NCBI RefSeq assembly: GCF_000368045.1
Contig: NZ_KB849236.1
Location: forward strand, 1,043,293 to 1,107,292
Reading direction: 5' to 3'
From: Acinetobacter johnsonii CIP 64.6
GTDB lineage: Bacteria; Pseudomonadota; Gammaproteobacteria; Pseudomonadales; Moraxellaceae
Length of the DNA stretch: 64,000 nt
The notes below the pieces were generated by a model that ran no database searches, was not told where the DNA came from, and saw only the letters and a program-made list of their open reading frames with translations. Position 1 is the stretch's first letter. Every line of letters begins with the position of its first letter. A program made the translations under genes and the position numbers. Positions 45,228 through 54,416 of this stretch are shown piece by piece.

Positions 45228-46445
45228 TTAGTGTTCAGCCCACTCAACTGTAGAAAGGTCGATACCGTCTTTGTACATGTCCCAAAGTGGAGAAAGTTCA
45301 CGAAGTTTCTCGACCGCAGAACGCGTCACTGTAAGTACATGGTCAATGTCTGCTTCAGTGGTGTATTTACCAAAACTGAAACGAATTGAACTGTGCGCAA
45401 GTTCGTCAGACAAACCTAGTGCACGTAATACATAAGAAGGTTCTAATGTTGCTGAAGTACAAGCTGAACCCGAAGATACAGCAGCGTCTTTCAACGACAT
45501 CATTAACGATTCACCTTCAACAAAGTTGAAACTTACGTTTAAGTAGTTCGCAACGTTTTGTGTTGGGTGGCCGTTTAAGAAAATTTGTTCTAAGTCTTGT
45601 AAGCCATTCCAAAGCTTGTCACGAAGTACGCGAATGCGTGCTTGTTCAGAAGCTAAGTTTTTACCTGCAAGTTCAAATGCTTCACCCATACCAACGATTT
45701 GGTGTGTTGCAAGTGTACCAGAACGCATACCGCGTTCATGACCACCACCATGCATTTGCGCTTTTAAACGAACACGTGGAGTACGACGTACATAGAGTGC
45801 GCCAATACCTTTAGGGCCATAAATTTTATGAGCAGAGAAGCTCATAAGGTCAACTTTCATGGTAGAAAGGTCAATTTCAACTTTACCTGCAGCTTGCGCC
45901 GCATCGACATGGAAGAAGATCTTGTGTGCACGAGTAATTTCACCAATTGCCGCAACATCGGTCACAGAACCAATTTCGTTGTTTACCATCATAAGTGAAA
46001 CAAGAATAGTGTCTGGACGAATAGCTGCTTCAACCATTTCAGGGGTAATTAGACCCGTGTTTGGAAGTGGCTCAAGGTAAGTGATTTCAAAACCTTCAGA
46101 CTCAAGCTCACGGCAAGTGTCTAAAATAGCTTTGTGTTCAATTTTACTTGTAATAATGTGCTTGCCTTTAGACGCATAGAATTGTGCTACGCCTTTAAGA
46201 GCTAAGTTATCTGATTCAGTTGCACCAGAAGTCCAAACGATTTCGCGTGGATCTGCTTTGATCAAGTTCGCAACTTGTTCACGTGCATATTCTACTTTTT
46301 CTTCTGCTTGCCAACCGTAAGCATGAGAACGAGATGCTGGGTTGCCAAATGTGCCGTCAAATGTCAGACATTCCATCATGCGTTCAGCGACTTGCGGGTC
46401 TACAGGAGTTGTTGCTGCATAATCAAGATAAATTGGACGTTTCAT
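45228..46445 (-). CDS. iscS: Cysteine desulfurase IscS
   Basis: A 405-residue PLP enzyme that takes sulfur from cysteine for cluster and thio-tRNA synthesis. PLP lysine in FSAHKIYGPKG, active-site Cys loop in SSGSACTSATLEPS, and the start YLDYAATTPVDP are all present, with the C-terminal WAEH typical of group I IscS. The start is 1 bp after the iscR stop, so the two are tightly coupled. Confidence 0.97.
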   Translation of the reverse strand: MKRPIYLDYAATTPVDPQVAERMMECLTFDGTFGNPASRSHAYGWQAEEKVEYAREQVANLIKADPREIVWTSGATESDNLALKGVAQFYASKGKHIITSKIEHKAILDTCRELESEGFEITYLEPLPNTGLITPEMVEAAIRPDTILVSLMMVNNEIGSVTDVAAIGEITRAHKIFFHVDAAQAAGKVEIDLSTMKVDLMSFSAHKIYGPKGIGALYVRRTPRVRLKAQMHGGGHERGMRSGTLATHQIVGMGEAFELAGKNLASEQARIRVLRDKLWNGLQDLEQIFLNGHPTQNVANYLNVSFNFVEGESLMMSLKDAAVSSGSACTSATLEPSYVLRALGLSDELAHSSIRFSFGKYTTEADIDHVLTVTRSAVEKLRELSPLWDMYKDGIDLSTVEWAEH

Positions 46446-46446
46446 G

Positions 46447-46920
46447 TCAAATACCTGTTACCGATAAAAGGGCTGAATCTGAAGGTGCTGTGTTTTGGCG
46501 AATGGCAACTTTTTGAACGTTGTCACGTGCTACAAGGTCAGCAAGAGTGATTTTAGCGAGATAGTCGGCAATGTGATGGGAGAGTTCTTGCCATAAATCG
46601 TGAGTTAAGCACATTGCGCCATTTTGGCAGTTGCCTTTATGGTCACAGCGAGTGGCATCAACTGTTTCGTTTACAGCTTCAATAACTGCTAATACTGTGA
46701 TTTCATCAGCGCGACGAGCTAAATGGTAACCACCGTTGGCACCACGAATACTAGAAACTAAGCCGTGGCGCTTTAATTTCGCAAATAACTGCTCAAGATA
46801 AGCAACAGAGATAGTTTGACGAGCTGCAATTTCTGCAAGCGTGATCGTTTGTTCAGTTGGCTGCAAAGCTAAATCAAGTAGAGCAGTCACTGCGTAGCGT
46901 CCGCGAGTTGTTAAGCGCAT
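46447..46920 (-). CDS. iscR: Fe-S cluster regulator IscR
   Basis: A 157-residue Rrf2-family regulator starting MRLTTRGRYAVTALLD. The helix-turn-helix is followed by three cluster-ligand cysteines in ATRCDHKGNCQNGAMCLTH, with the downstream His as the fourth ligand. With a 2Fe-2S cluster it represses the isc operon; its site is visible over the operon promoter. The earlier in-frame ATG (46932) was rejected because the conserved sequence starts at 46920. It is the first gene of the operon. Confidence 0.95.
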   Translation of the reverse strand: MRLTTRGRYAVTALLDLALQPTEQTITLAEIAARQTISVAYLEQLFAKLKRHGLVSSIRGANGGYHLARRADEITVLAVIEAVNETVDATRCDHKGNCQNGAMCLTHDLWQELSHHIADYLAKITLADLVARDNVQKVAIRQNTAPSDSALLSVTGI

Positions 46921-46953
46921 GATTCGATACACATGATTAGACTAGATGTGTCG

Positions 46954-46985
46954 ATTTTAAGAATCCTGACTAAAATAGTCAAGTT
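46954..46985 (-). promoter_or_regulatory. isc operon promoter with IscR site
   Basis: On the minus strand: TTGACT, 17-bp spacer, TAAAAT, with the palindrome CTTGACTA-TT-TTAGTCAGG overlapping the -35 box. This resembles the type 1 IscR operator (TTGACTAWWTTAGTCAGG-like). Cluster-loaded IscR binding here would shut down the operon, so autorepression is likely. Confidence 0.8.
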
Positions 46986-47033
46986 TTTTTAATAGGGATT
47001 GCGCGTATTTAATTTGCTTGAAATATTATGTAG

Positions 47034-47681
47034 TTATGCAAGCCAAATATTATATACCAATAAGCTAATCAAAAGTATAGAAAACACAAAAAATGTGACA
47101 TTTATACGTTTTTGACGTTGCTCGATACGGCGAATACGATTTTTGTATTGTTTCACTTCAACCTGTAGAGTGTTGATTTTAGAACGTTGTTCTTCAATTT
47201 TCTCTAAAAGTGGTGCAATGCGCTTTTTAGATGCAACTACATTTTGTGGATCAGTTGGTTCAGTTAACCAGTTTTTCCAGTCGGCAAGAACTTTAGGTGC
47301 ACTAAAATGTAAAATTAAATCTCGGAACTCATCTTTTAAGATGATGTCACCATCAATACGCATGGTTTTAATACTGCGACGGTTTCCAAAGACGAAAATT
47401 TTAATTAAATCCATCAATGTGGTGCGTACATCTAGGTCGACCGGTTTTTCAGGTGCTTTGGCATCAAATAAAACACCTTGAGCGGTAAAGGTGATATAGA
47501 AGTCAAAATAAGGCAGATAGCTATTTATTTTAATCGCAATATTTTGCTCAACAAACTTTTTACAGTGAAGTGCAACCACACGGTCGTGTTTTAAAATAAG
47601 AGAAAAGATCGTCTCAAGAACAATCATCACCATAGTGAGTAGCATATGTGTTTGATTGTGTTCTTTTTGAGAATCACTCAT
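47034..47681 (-). CDS. SCP2-domain protein with C-terminal coiled coil and membrane anchor
   Basis: A 215-residue protein. The N-terminal part includes a hydrophobic helix (about residues 13-30) and resembles a sterol-carrier-protein-2-like domain (FDFYITFTAQGVLFDA, then TMRIDGDIILKDEFRDLI). It is followed by a coiled coil (PLLEKIEEQRSKINTLQVEV) and a C-terminal transmembrane helix. UbiJ, an SCP2-domain lipid-binding accessory factor of ubiquinone synthesis, has this plan, but UbiJ lacks the C-terminal anchor. I call it UbiJ-like by architecture only. It is divergent from the phasin gene, with which it may share the 190-bp control region. Confidence 0.62.
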   Translation of the reverse strand: MSDSQKEHNQTHMLLTMVMIVLETIFSLILKHDRVVALHCKKFVEQNIAIKINSYLPYFDFYITFTAQGVLFDAKAPEKPVDLDVRTTLMDLIKIFVFGNRRSIKTMRIDGDIILKDEFRDLILHFSAPKVLADWKNWLTEPTDPQNVVASKKRIAPLLEKIEEQRSKINTLQVEVKQYKNRIRRIEQRQKRINVTFFVFSILLISLLVYNIWLA

Positions 47682-47874
47682 AAGTAGTAACCTAAATCCT
47701 GACCTGAAATGAGCATCCTGCTCGCAAAAACTTCAGACTTAAAAATAAAAATGTAATAAAGATGCTTTGTAGAACAGTTTTACAAATCGATCAAGTCTAA
47801 TATTTGCTAGTATAGTGCAATCTATAAGATTTTTTGGATGTTTTTGCACATAAATCATGCAGGAGATGGTGTTA

Positions 47875-48342
47875 ATGGAAAAAGCAGATATAGAGTTAGA
47901 TGATATTTCGCAAGAAGATGAAACACTAAAAAAAACAAAAACTAAGCATCATTTTCATCGTAAAAATAGTTTGGATTTTAGAAAGTATACCAAGCAAATC
48001 TGGTTAGCCGGTTTGGGTGCTTTTTCACGTGCAGAGGAAGAGGGGAATAAATTATTTGACTCGTTGGTCCAAGTCGGCGAAGAGTTAGAATCTAAAACCA
48101 CTGAAATTGCTGACCAAACGGTTGAAAAGGTATCTGAGAAAGCACGTGAATCGGTGACGGATACTAAAGACAAGGTTGAGAAGATCGTGGATCGTGGAGT
48201 AAATCACTCCTTAAACCGGATTGGATTGGTCACGGTGAAAGACATTCAGTACTTAGAAAACCTGATTCTTCAACTGAATGATAAAATCGATGTTTTGATT
48301 GAAGAAAATAAGAAGTTAAACGAAAAAGTGAGTAAAAAGTGA
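47875..48342 (+). CDS. Phasin/PhaF-like protein
   Basis: A 155-residue highly charged protein. After a hydrophilic N-terminus comes the phasin motif YTKQIWLAGLGAFSRAEEEGNKLFDSLV (about residues 36-63), followed by a long heptad-like helix (KTTEIADQTVEKVSEKARES) and a C-terminal Lys-rich coil. Phasins coat polyhydroxyalkanoate granules. No PHA synthase or depolymerase gene is adjacent, although a PhaC-like hydrolase occurs at 59993-61084. The ATG at 47875 has AGGAG 9 nt upstream, so it is preferred over the ATG at 47857. Confidence 0.82.
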   Translation: MEKADIELDDISQEDETLKKTKTKHHFHRKNSLDFRKYTKQIWLAGLGAFSRAEEEGNKLFDSLVQVGEELESKTTEIADQTVEKVSEKARESVTDTKDKVEKIVDRGVNHSLNRIGLVTVKDIQYLENLILQLNDKIDVLIEENKKLNEKVSKK

Positions 48343-48510
48343 TCTGGTTGTGCTTTTGTACCTTTTTCAACGTTTTTTTGTGATTTATTTTCCAAAAAAG
48401 CATATACAGAGTATTGCGTTTTCACCTAAAGCATTGCTATAAAGGCGTTACGGTAATTTATACTAAATTTTTGGACCTTAAATAAACGATATTAAGAGGA
48501 CGCGATCCAC

Positions 48511-48783
48511 ATGAATAAATCAGAATTAATTGATGCAATTGCAGAGAAAGGGGGATTGTCTAAGACTGATGCTGGTAAGGCCTTAGACGCTACAATTGCT
48601 TCAATCACTGAAGCGCTTAAGTCTGGTGATACAGTTACACTTGTTGGTTTTGGTACTTTCAACGTGAAAGAACGTGCTGCACGTACTGGCCGTAACCCAC
48701 AAACTGGTGCTACTTTAGAAATTAAAGCAAGCAAAGTACCAAGCTTTAAAGCTGGTAAAGGTTTAAAAGATTCTGTTGCTTAA
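48511..48783 (+). CDS. hupB: HU-family DNA-binding protein
   Basis: A 90-residue histone-like protein of HU/IHF fold: MNKSELIDAIAEKGGLSKTD, then the beta-arm FGTFNVKERAARTGRNPQTG that wraps DNA. It compacts and bends DNA as a dimer. The position before ppiD resembles the lon-hupB-ppiD arrangement of E. coli, so hupB is the likely orthologue name. Its own terminator follows. Confidence 0.93.
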   Translation: MNKSELIDAIAEKGGLSKTDAGKALDATIASITEALKSGDTVTLVGFGTFNVKERAARTGRNPQTGATLEIKASKVPSFKAGKGLKDSVA

Positions 48784-48800
48784 TCTTTTAAATAAATACT

Positions 48801-48827
48801 AAACGCGCCTTTTCGGCGCGTTTTTTA
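48801..48827 (+). terminator. Terminator of hupB
   Basis: ACGCGCCTTTTCGGCGCGTTTTTT hairpin, 18 bp after the stop. Confidence 0.88.
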
Positions 48828-48914
48828 TTAAACATTAGAAAATGTGTCGATAACACATTCATTCATTGCTGCTTTTCAGTTAAAATCTCGGGCAAATAAA
48901 ATATTGGAATACTT

Positions 48915-50780
48915 ATGGAATCTTTTCGTAAAGTTATTAAGGGTTGGTTGGGCAAAGCTTTGCTCATTTTGTTTTTGACCCCTTTAGCACTTGTAGGTAT
49001 TGAAGGATATTTTAGTAGCGGATCAAAAGACGCTGTAAAATCAGTCAATGGCCAAGATATTTCTGAAAAGGAATTAGAGACCTTAACCGCTTCCTTTAAA
49101 GAACAATTCTTAACTTATGCCAATGGGGATGAAACTTTACTCAACCAAAGCTTTATTAAAGATAAGGCGATGGACCAACTGATCGCAAACACTTTGTTAT
49201 TGCAACAGGCTGAAAAGCTGGGCATTTCACTCAGTGATACTCAAATTGAACAGATGATTGCTCAACAGCCAAGTTTTCAAGAAAATGGAAAATTTTCAGA
49301 AACGCGTTATTCAAGCTATTTGCAGTCTGTGGGTATGAGTAGTGATGCGCTCGTTGCAAACTTACGTCAAGACCATGCATTAAAAATGATGCGTTCGACT
49401 TTTGTTGATTATGCATTGGTGAGTAAACTAGATATTCAACAAATTGCTAACTTACAAACAGAACAGCGTACTGTGCAGTTTGCCAATGTAAATCTTGATG
49501 AATATAAAAAGAACGTCAAGGTTTCAGCACAAGAGATTGAAAACTATTACAAGCAACACCCAGCTATGTTTAAACAAGTGGCAAGTGTAGATGTTGACTA
49601 TGTGCTGTTAACACCAGCCAATGTACCTGCTGCTGCTTCACCTGTAACAGATGCGGAGTTGCAGCAAGCCTATACACAGTTTGTTGAAGCACAAAAAGAT
49701 AATGTTGCGCCTTTGGTTAAACATATTCTGATTACGACGGATGCACGTACAGATGCTGAAGCGAAAAAACGTGCAGAAGAGGTTGTGGCAAAAATTAAAG
49801 CAGGAACAAGCTTTGCAGCAGCTGCGGCTCAATACTCTGAAGATACTGCATCTAAAGCGAATGGTGGTGCTTTAGCAGTTTATAACAAAGGCACTTTTGG
49901 TGATGCTTTTGACCAAGCTGTAGCATCACTTAAATCAGGTCAAGTATCAGCGCCTGTAAAAACTGAATTTGGTTACCATGTCATTGAAACTGATGCGCCA
50001 GCTGTGAAGTTGCCATCTTTTGAAAATGAAAAAGCACGTTTGACGGCGGAAGTTCAAAAGAATAAAACAGCCAATGCATTCTCTGATACTGTAAACAGTT
50101 TAAATGAACTGGTTGTAGACTCAGATGCTTTAGATGTGGTGTCTCAAGAAGTTAAAGGTGTACAAGTTCAAACTGTAAAAGGCATGACCTTATCTACACA
50201 GCATCCTGTATTAAGTAATGCTGCGGTAAAAGTGAAACTGTTTAACGATGACGTTAAAAACGGTGATCGTAACGCGACCAGCAGCATTCAACTTCCGAAT
50301 GGGGATGTGGTTTGGGCAAAAGTACGTGATTATCATGCGGCAGGTGTCCAAACGCTTCAAGAAGCAACACCACGTGTGAAAGCAAAATTGGTTGAACAAA
50401 AAGCTTATGATGCTGCTAAAGCCAAAATTGCTCAAAGTTTAAAAGACTTTAAAACTCAACCAGCAGTATCTGTTGTTGCCAAGAGCGGTTTGACCTTTAC
50501 TCCACCGCAAGTGTTTATTCGTTCACAAGGCTTACCACGTGCAGTTGAGCGTGCGGCGTTTAGCCAAGCGGCACCAAAAGCAGGACAGTGGTCTGTAACA
50601 ACAGCATTATTGCCAACAGAAATGGTGGTGGTAGCGGTATCAAACGTAAACAAGACGACGTCTAGTGCGTTGACGGATGAGCAATTGGCTGAGCTTTCGA
50701 AGTTATATCAACAACTTCGTGGTCAGCAAGAAGCTGAAGATTATGTGCAATACTTAAAAGCACATGCAAAAATTAAATAA
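48915..50780 (+). CDS. ppiD: Periplasmic folding chaperone PpiD (SurA-N/parvulin)
   Basis: A 621-residue protein anchored by one N-terminal helix (about residues 12-31), with a SurA-like chaperone region and a central parvulin domain (about 265-365, VKHILITTDARTDAEAKKRAEE and KSGQVSAPVKTEFGYHVIE). PpiD assists proteins emerging from the Sec translocon. Length matches E. coli PpiD (623) and the gene follows hupB as in that species. The parvulin active-site residues look only partly conserved, as in E. coli PpiD, which is inactive as an isomerase. Terminator follows. Confidence 0.9.
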   Translation: MESFRKVIKGWLGKALLILFLTPLALVGIEGYFSSGSKDAVKSVNGQDISEKELETLTASFKEQFLTYANGDETLLNQSFIKDKAMDQLIANTLLLQQAEKLGISLSDTQIEQMIAQQPSFQENGKFSETRYSSYLQSVGMSSDALVANLRQDHALKMMRSTFVDYALVSKLDIQQIANLQTEQRTVQFANVNLDEYKKNVKVSAQEIENYYKQHPAMFKQVASVDVDYVLLTPANVPAAASPVTDAELQQAYTQFVEAQKDNVAPLVKHILITTDARTDAEAKKRAEEVVAKIKAGTSFAAAAAQYSEDTASKANGGALAVYNKGTFGDAFDQAVASLKSGQVSAPVKTEFGYHVIETDAPAVKLPSFENEKARLTAEVQKNKTANAFSDTVNSLNELVVDSDALDVVSQEVKGVQVQTVKGMTLSTQHPVLSNAAVKVKLFNDDVKNGDRNATSSIQLPNGDVVWAKVRDYHAAGVQTLQEATPRVKAKLVEQKAYDAAKAKIAQSLKDFKTQPAVSVVAKSGLTFTPPQVFIRSQGLPRAVERAAFSQAAPKAGQWSVTTALLPTEMVVVAVSNVNKTTSSALTDEQLAELSKLYQQLRGQQEAEDYVQYLKAHAKIK

Positions 50781-50791
50781 TCGTATGACAT

Positions 50792-50822
50792 AAAAAAACC
50801 TGCATTCGTGCAGGTTTTTTTA
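50792..50822. terminator. Bidirectional terminator
   Basis: AAAAAAACCTGCA-TTCG-TGCAGGTTTTTTT between ppiD (+) and the DUF2797 gene (-). Confidence 0.88.
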
Positions 50823-50862
50823 TGTGTGTAGATAAACAAATTTTATTTAAGGATAAACAAGC

Positions 50863-51732
50863 TTAGGCACGAATTTTGAGCTCATAACCTGAATATTTAC
50901 GAATATTAATCACGCCTGTATCTAAAATCAGGTACTGACCTTTGATCCCTTGTAACTTGCCGCGAATAACTGGGGTTTTATCCAGATTGTGGGATTTGAT
51001 TTTCTCAGGGTATTGCTCAACTGGATAAACAAACTCGCGCGGCAGTTCGGTTTCCAAAAGCTCAACAGTTTCATTGAACTCAAGGTTTTGACTAAATTCC
51101 TCACGAATGGCTTGGATTTTAGATGCAAATTCTTCGATGAGTTGTTCGCGAACTTCAATCAAGTCGAGTGGTTCAGCTTCGCCCTTGAGCAGTTTACGCC
51201 AATCGGTTTTGTCTGCCACTTGTGTTCCAAACATAATTTCGAGTTGGCCTGAAAGACGACGCGAACCGACTTTCATAATTGGAAGGGCTTGGGTTGCACC
51301 TTGATCAAGCCAACGAGTTGGCATTTGGCTAATCCGTGTAATCCCAACTTTTAAGGCACTTGAGTTAGCTAAATAAACAATATGAGGCTGAAAGCAAACT
51401 TCATGCGCGAAGCTGTCTTCTCGGCAGGTGCCTAAGTGGTAGTGACAGGTTTCAGGTTTCATAATACACATGTCACAAGAGGCTTTGGTCTTAAAGCACT
51501 TGAAGCAATGGCCTTGTGAAAACGATTTAGAGGTTTTCGTACCACATGAAACGCAGAAGATTTTACCAGTCCATTCAATCTCGATTTCTTGACCCAAGTT
51601 AAAAGGAAGGTCAACTTCTGAACGATCTAGGATAAATTTATATTCAACATTTGCCTTGTGTGTATGTTGATCAGTTACACTAAGGTCCTTAAGACCTGCA
51701 TGCATTTTATGGCAAATGCCTTGAAGTTCCAT
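50863..51732 (-). CDS. DUF2797 protein with zinc-ribbon-like cysteines
   Basis: A 289-residue member of DUF2797. A central block of cysteines, CVSCGTK..., CFKCFKTKASCDMCIMKPETCHYH, probably binds metal, followed by the GIY-YIG-like segment HIVYLANSSALKVGIT, where the family shows resemblance to nuclease folds, and then GATQALPIMKVGSRRLSGQLE. Function is unknown to my knowledge. It is divergent from the DUF6231-like gene with only 34 bp between the starts, so their promoters overlap each other. Confidence 0.82.
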   Translation of the reverse strand: MELQGICHKMHAGLKDLSVTDQHTHKANVEYKFILDRSEVDLPFNLGQEIEIEWTGKIFCVSCGTKTSKSFSQGHCFKCFKTKASCDMCIMKPETCHYHLGTCREDSFAHEVCFQPHIVYLANSSALKVGITRISQMPTRWLDQGATQALPIMKVGSRRLSGQLEIMFGTQVADKTDWRKLLKGEAEPLDLIEVREQLIEEFASKIQAIREEFSQNLEFNETVELLETELPREFVYPVEQYPEKIKSHNLDKTPVIRGKLQGIKGQYLILDTGVINIRKYSGYELKIRA

Positions 51733-51766
51733 ACAGAATTACTCACTCAATATTAAGGATGCGGTT

Positions 51767-52234
51767 ATGGCTGAACTGAACGTCATTACTTCTATGCTAG
51801 ACGATTTATCTCAAGAACAGCCTATTTCAACTGCATTGTGCATTGGGCAGGATCTCAGCCCAAATCATCATCAATCTATTCAATGGCAATATTTTAGCGT
51901 ATCTGACTTTTTAAGTCTGCCTTTTACCCAGCGCTATGATTTAGGTTTTGTACTTTTTGACACGGCAGAAATGCAAAATATAAGCTCACAACAAAAATCA
52001 CAACTATTGGTGCGTTTAAGAGATTTGATGGCAAAGCGTATTGTGGTGGTGAGTCAATTGCAGGATGAACAACTGCTTCGTGCTTTAGGTTTTACTCAAC
52101 TGATCGATAAAACGACGCATGGTAAAGACTTTGCTTTATGGCAATTTAATATTTTGACTTATAAGCATGTGCCTGACTGGTTTAATTCAAAGTTTTGGGC
52201 GAATCCTGAAAACTGGAATAAATTCCGTTGGTGA
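51767..52234 (+). CDS. DUF6231-like small protein
   Basis: A 155-residue protein. It contains a Rossmann-like strand pattern (RYDLGFVLFDTAEMQNI, then KRIVVVSQL), ends with the characteristic NPENWNKFRW, and matches the family known as DUF6231 as I recall it. Possibly methyltransferase-like in fold but without an SAM motif. AAGGAT precedes the ATG. It shares a short divergent promoter region with the DUF2797 gene. Confidence 0.68.
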   Translation: MAELNVITSMLDDLSQEQPISTALCIGQDLSPNHHQSIQWQYFSVSDFLSLPFTQRYDLGFVLFDTAEMQNISSQQKSQLLVRLRDLMAKRIVVVSQLQDEQLLRALGFTQLIDKTTHGKDFALWQFNILTYKHVPDWFNSKFWANPENWNKFRW

Positions 52235-52343
52235 TTTGACTGCCACTCTATTTTTTTCATTCATAGCAAAAATTAACAATTTATCTCTATAGGGTTTTTT
52301 TAAACATCGTATGCTGTTTAAAAAACCTAGAAAGGATAAAGTG

Positions 52344-52964
52344 ATGACGAATCTGAATAATATTATAGAAATTTTAGCAAAGCAGGCCATGGGCGGTCAG
52401 CAACAGTCAAACCAACAAAGTGGTTTGGGTGGAATTTTGGGTTCGGTGCTTGGACAACTTGGAGCGGGTGGTACAGGCCAAACACAACAGGGTGGTCTGA
52501 GCGATATTTTTGGTTCGGTGTTGGGTGGTTTGACTGGTGGACAGTCACAGCAGATGCCAAACTCGCAGAACTCAGGATTTTCAGGCGGTGGAAAAAGTTT
52601 ATTGATTGCGGTATTGCCTTTGATTTTGGCATGGATTCAACAGCAAGGTGGTTTGCAGGCAGCTTTAGATAAACTTAAAGGGCAAGGTTTAAGCAGTCAG
52701 GTTGAGGACTGGGTTTCTACAGGACCAGGAGAGAACGCCAGTGTAAATCCAGAGCAAGTTCAAAACTTGTTTGATGATGCCGCGGTGGAGCAAGTTGCAG
52801 AGCAAACTCAAGCGCCGAAGCAAGATATTTATAGTGCGATTTCTACAGTCTTACCACAAATTATTGACTCATTGACACCGCAGGGTGAGCAAACCAGTAA
52901 ACAAGAAGCCAATGCTGATATTCAACAGGTGATGAATTTAGTATCTGGCTTTTTAAAGCGTTAA
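52344..52964 (+). CDS. DUF937 (YidB-like) protein
   Basis: A 206-residue DUF937 protein. It has Gly/Gln-rich low-complexity repeats between residues 15 and 75 (GLGGILGSVLGQLGAGG, then GGLSDIFGSVLGGLTGGQ), a short hydrophobic stretch (SLLIAVLPLILAWI), and a C-terminal helical part with VLPQIIDSLTPQGE, a segment common to YidB-like proteins. Role unknown. AGAAAGGATAAAGTG precedes the ATG at 52344; an upstream ATG at 52311 is in frame but lacks this. Terminator hairpin follows. Confidence 0.78.
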   Translation: MTNLNNIIEILAKQAMGGQQQSNQQSGLGGILGSVLGQLGAGGTGQTQQGGLSDIFGSVLGGLTGGQSQQMPNSQNSGFSGGGKSLLIAVLPLILAWIQQQGGLQAALDKLKGQGLSSQVEDWVSTGPGENASVNPEQVQNLFDDAAVEQVAEQTQAPKQDIYSAISTVLPQIIDSLTPQGEQTSKQEANADIQQVMNLVSGFLKR

Positions 52965-53002
52965 TGTTAAAAAATCATCTTTGTAAAACTTACCTAGATA
53001 AA

Positions 53003-53030
53003 CAAAGCCAGCAAATTTGCTGGCTTTTAT
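53003..53030 (+). terminator. Terminator of the DUF937 gene
   Basis: AAAGCCAGCAAATTTGCTGGCTTTTA, perfect stem with short U tract. Confidence 0.8.
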
Positions 53031-53051
53031 TTGCCTATAAGTTGTTGCAAT

Positions 53052-53079
53052 AAAAAACACGCCGAAGCGTGTTTTTTTG
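53052..53079 (-). terminator. Terminator of the porin gene
   Basis: AAAAAACACGC-CGAA-GCGTGTTTTTTT, 21 bp after the porin stop on the minus strand. Confidence 0.85.
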
Positions 53080-53100
53080 TTTTTTAAGTTCGGTTAAGAC

Positions 53101-54183
53101 TTAGAAGTCGTAACGGAAACCTAAAGAAAGTGCTGTAGAGTTTTCGTCTTTAGCACCTTTTACAGAGTTACCAAAGCTACGACCTTCTTTCCAAGGAGTA
53201 AGGTCTGCATTTTTATCATTTAACATGGTTGCAAGGTTTGCATATACACGTACTGCCTTGTCTAAACGATGTTCAACACCAACCGCTAAAAGGGTAGAGT
53301 TTGCATCATCGGTGTCAACGTCACGGTGGAATACCTGACCGCGTACATAAGTTTTCGGTGCCACTTTATAGTCTGCTGCTACGCCAAATACTTGTGCATC
53401 AGCATATTTTGCTGCAGTACCTTCTAAATCATGTGTAAGGTATTGGTATAAGCCACCGAAGTTTAATTCAGGTGTAATTTTATATGCTGCCGCAACACGG
53501 AAACCATCACGTTCGCCTGCGCCAATTGCAGAGTTTTCTTCGTAACGTTCATAAGCAGCAGCAAAGTCAACCGGACCTTCGTTATAAGTTAAAGCTAGAT
53601 CGTAAGCTTTATTATCGTCCTGACCTTCACCAGTAGTTGCATCTTTTGGAATTGAAGTTTTTGGATGTAATGATAAAGCTGCAAGTACGTTAAAGCCACC
53701 ACCGAATTTAGGAGATTTATATTCAACGGTATTTTCGTTTCGTTCATCAAACTTTTGATCACTAACACGTGTTACGTTGCGGATATCACCAACCATGTCA
53801 CCAAAAAAGTTGACTGGACCACGAGCCACTTTAAATGGGCTGTCAAAGCGACCTGCACGTACTTGACCAAAGTCACCTTTTAAACCTACAAAGGTATCAC
53901 GAGTAGAAAAATCAACGCTTTTGTCATCTTGGTTGCCGCTAGCAAAGTTAATTTCTTGCTCGATTTGACCAAAAACAGTCATGCCGTTTTCTAATTTTTG
54001 TTCAGCTTTGAAGCCTAAACGTGATGAGTTTGAAGAAAGACCAACTTCGTTATAGTCAGCGCCATCATCCAGATAGTCTAAAGAAACATGCGCACGGCCA
54101 TAAATTTTTACGTCAGCAGCCATCGCTAAAGCTGGTGTAAGTAAAGTTGCCCCAACTGCTAATGCGCAAAGTGTTTTTTTCAT
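53101..54183 (-). CDS. Outer-membrane porin, Gram-negative Porin_4 type
   Basis: A 360-residue porin. Signal peptide MKKTLCALAVGATLLTPALAMA is cut before ADVKIYG; the mature protein begins with a trimeric-porin first strand (ADVKIYGRAHVSLDYLDDG) and ends with the outer-membrane sorting sequence ending in Phe (ALSLGFRYDF). It has 16-strand beta-barrel character, the FNVLAALSLHP strand and the PEG-like RAGRFDSPFKVARGPVNF segment. Substrate specificity unclear. GGAG precedes the ATG at 54183; a TTG four codons upstream is not used. A 270-bp AT-rich upstream region holds the promoter. Confidence 0.85.
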   Translation of the reverse strand: MKKTLCALAVGATLLTPALAMAADVKIYGRAHVSLDYLDDGADYNEVGLSSNSSRLGFKAEQKLENGMTVFGQIEQEINFASGNQDDKSVDFSTRDTFVGLKGDFGQVRAGRFDSPFKVARGPVNFFGDMVGDIRNVTRVSDQKFDERNENTVEYKSPKFGGGFNVLAALSLHPKTSIPKDATTGEGQDDNKAYDLALTYNEGPVDFAAAYERYEENSAIGAGERDGFRVAAAYKITPELNFGGLYQYLTHDLEGTAAKYADAQVFGVAADYKVAPKTYVRGQVFHRDVDTDDANSTLLAVGVEHRLDKAVRVYANLATMLNDKNADLTPWKEGRSFGNSVKGAKDENSTALSLGFRYDF

Positions 54184-54416
54184 GTGTAGCTCCAAGAAAG
54201 ACTTTTTGTTGATTCGTCTATAAAAGGTTATTCAGTCGTCTTTTTATTCATCAGACTTCTGTCTCTTGGCGCTCATTATTGATTACAAATAAGTCATTAA
54301 TATTAAGGTAATATTACAAAAATATTAAACAACTCAATGTCAAATGCATTTCCGCGATAAATTGTTAAGGTTGATTTTGAGTGCTTAGGTTATTGATCTT
54401 ATTTATTTTTAGACCT

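Noticed and set aside
53101..54183. Assignment of the porin to a specific carbapenem-linked type such as CarO or Omp33
   Set aside because: The sequence shows a general Porin_4 pattern; nothing supports those specific identities.
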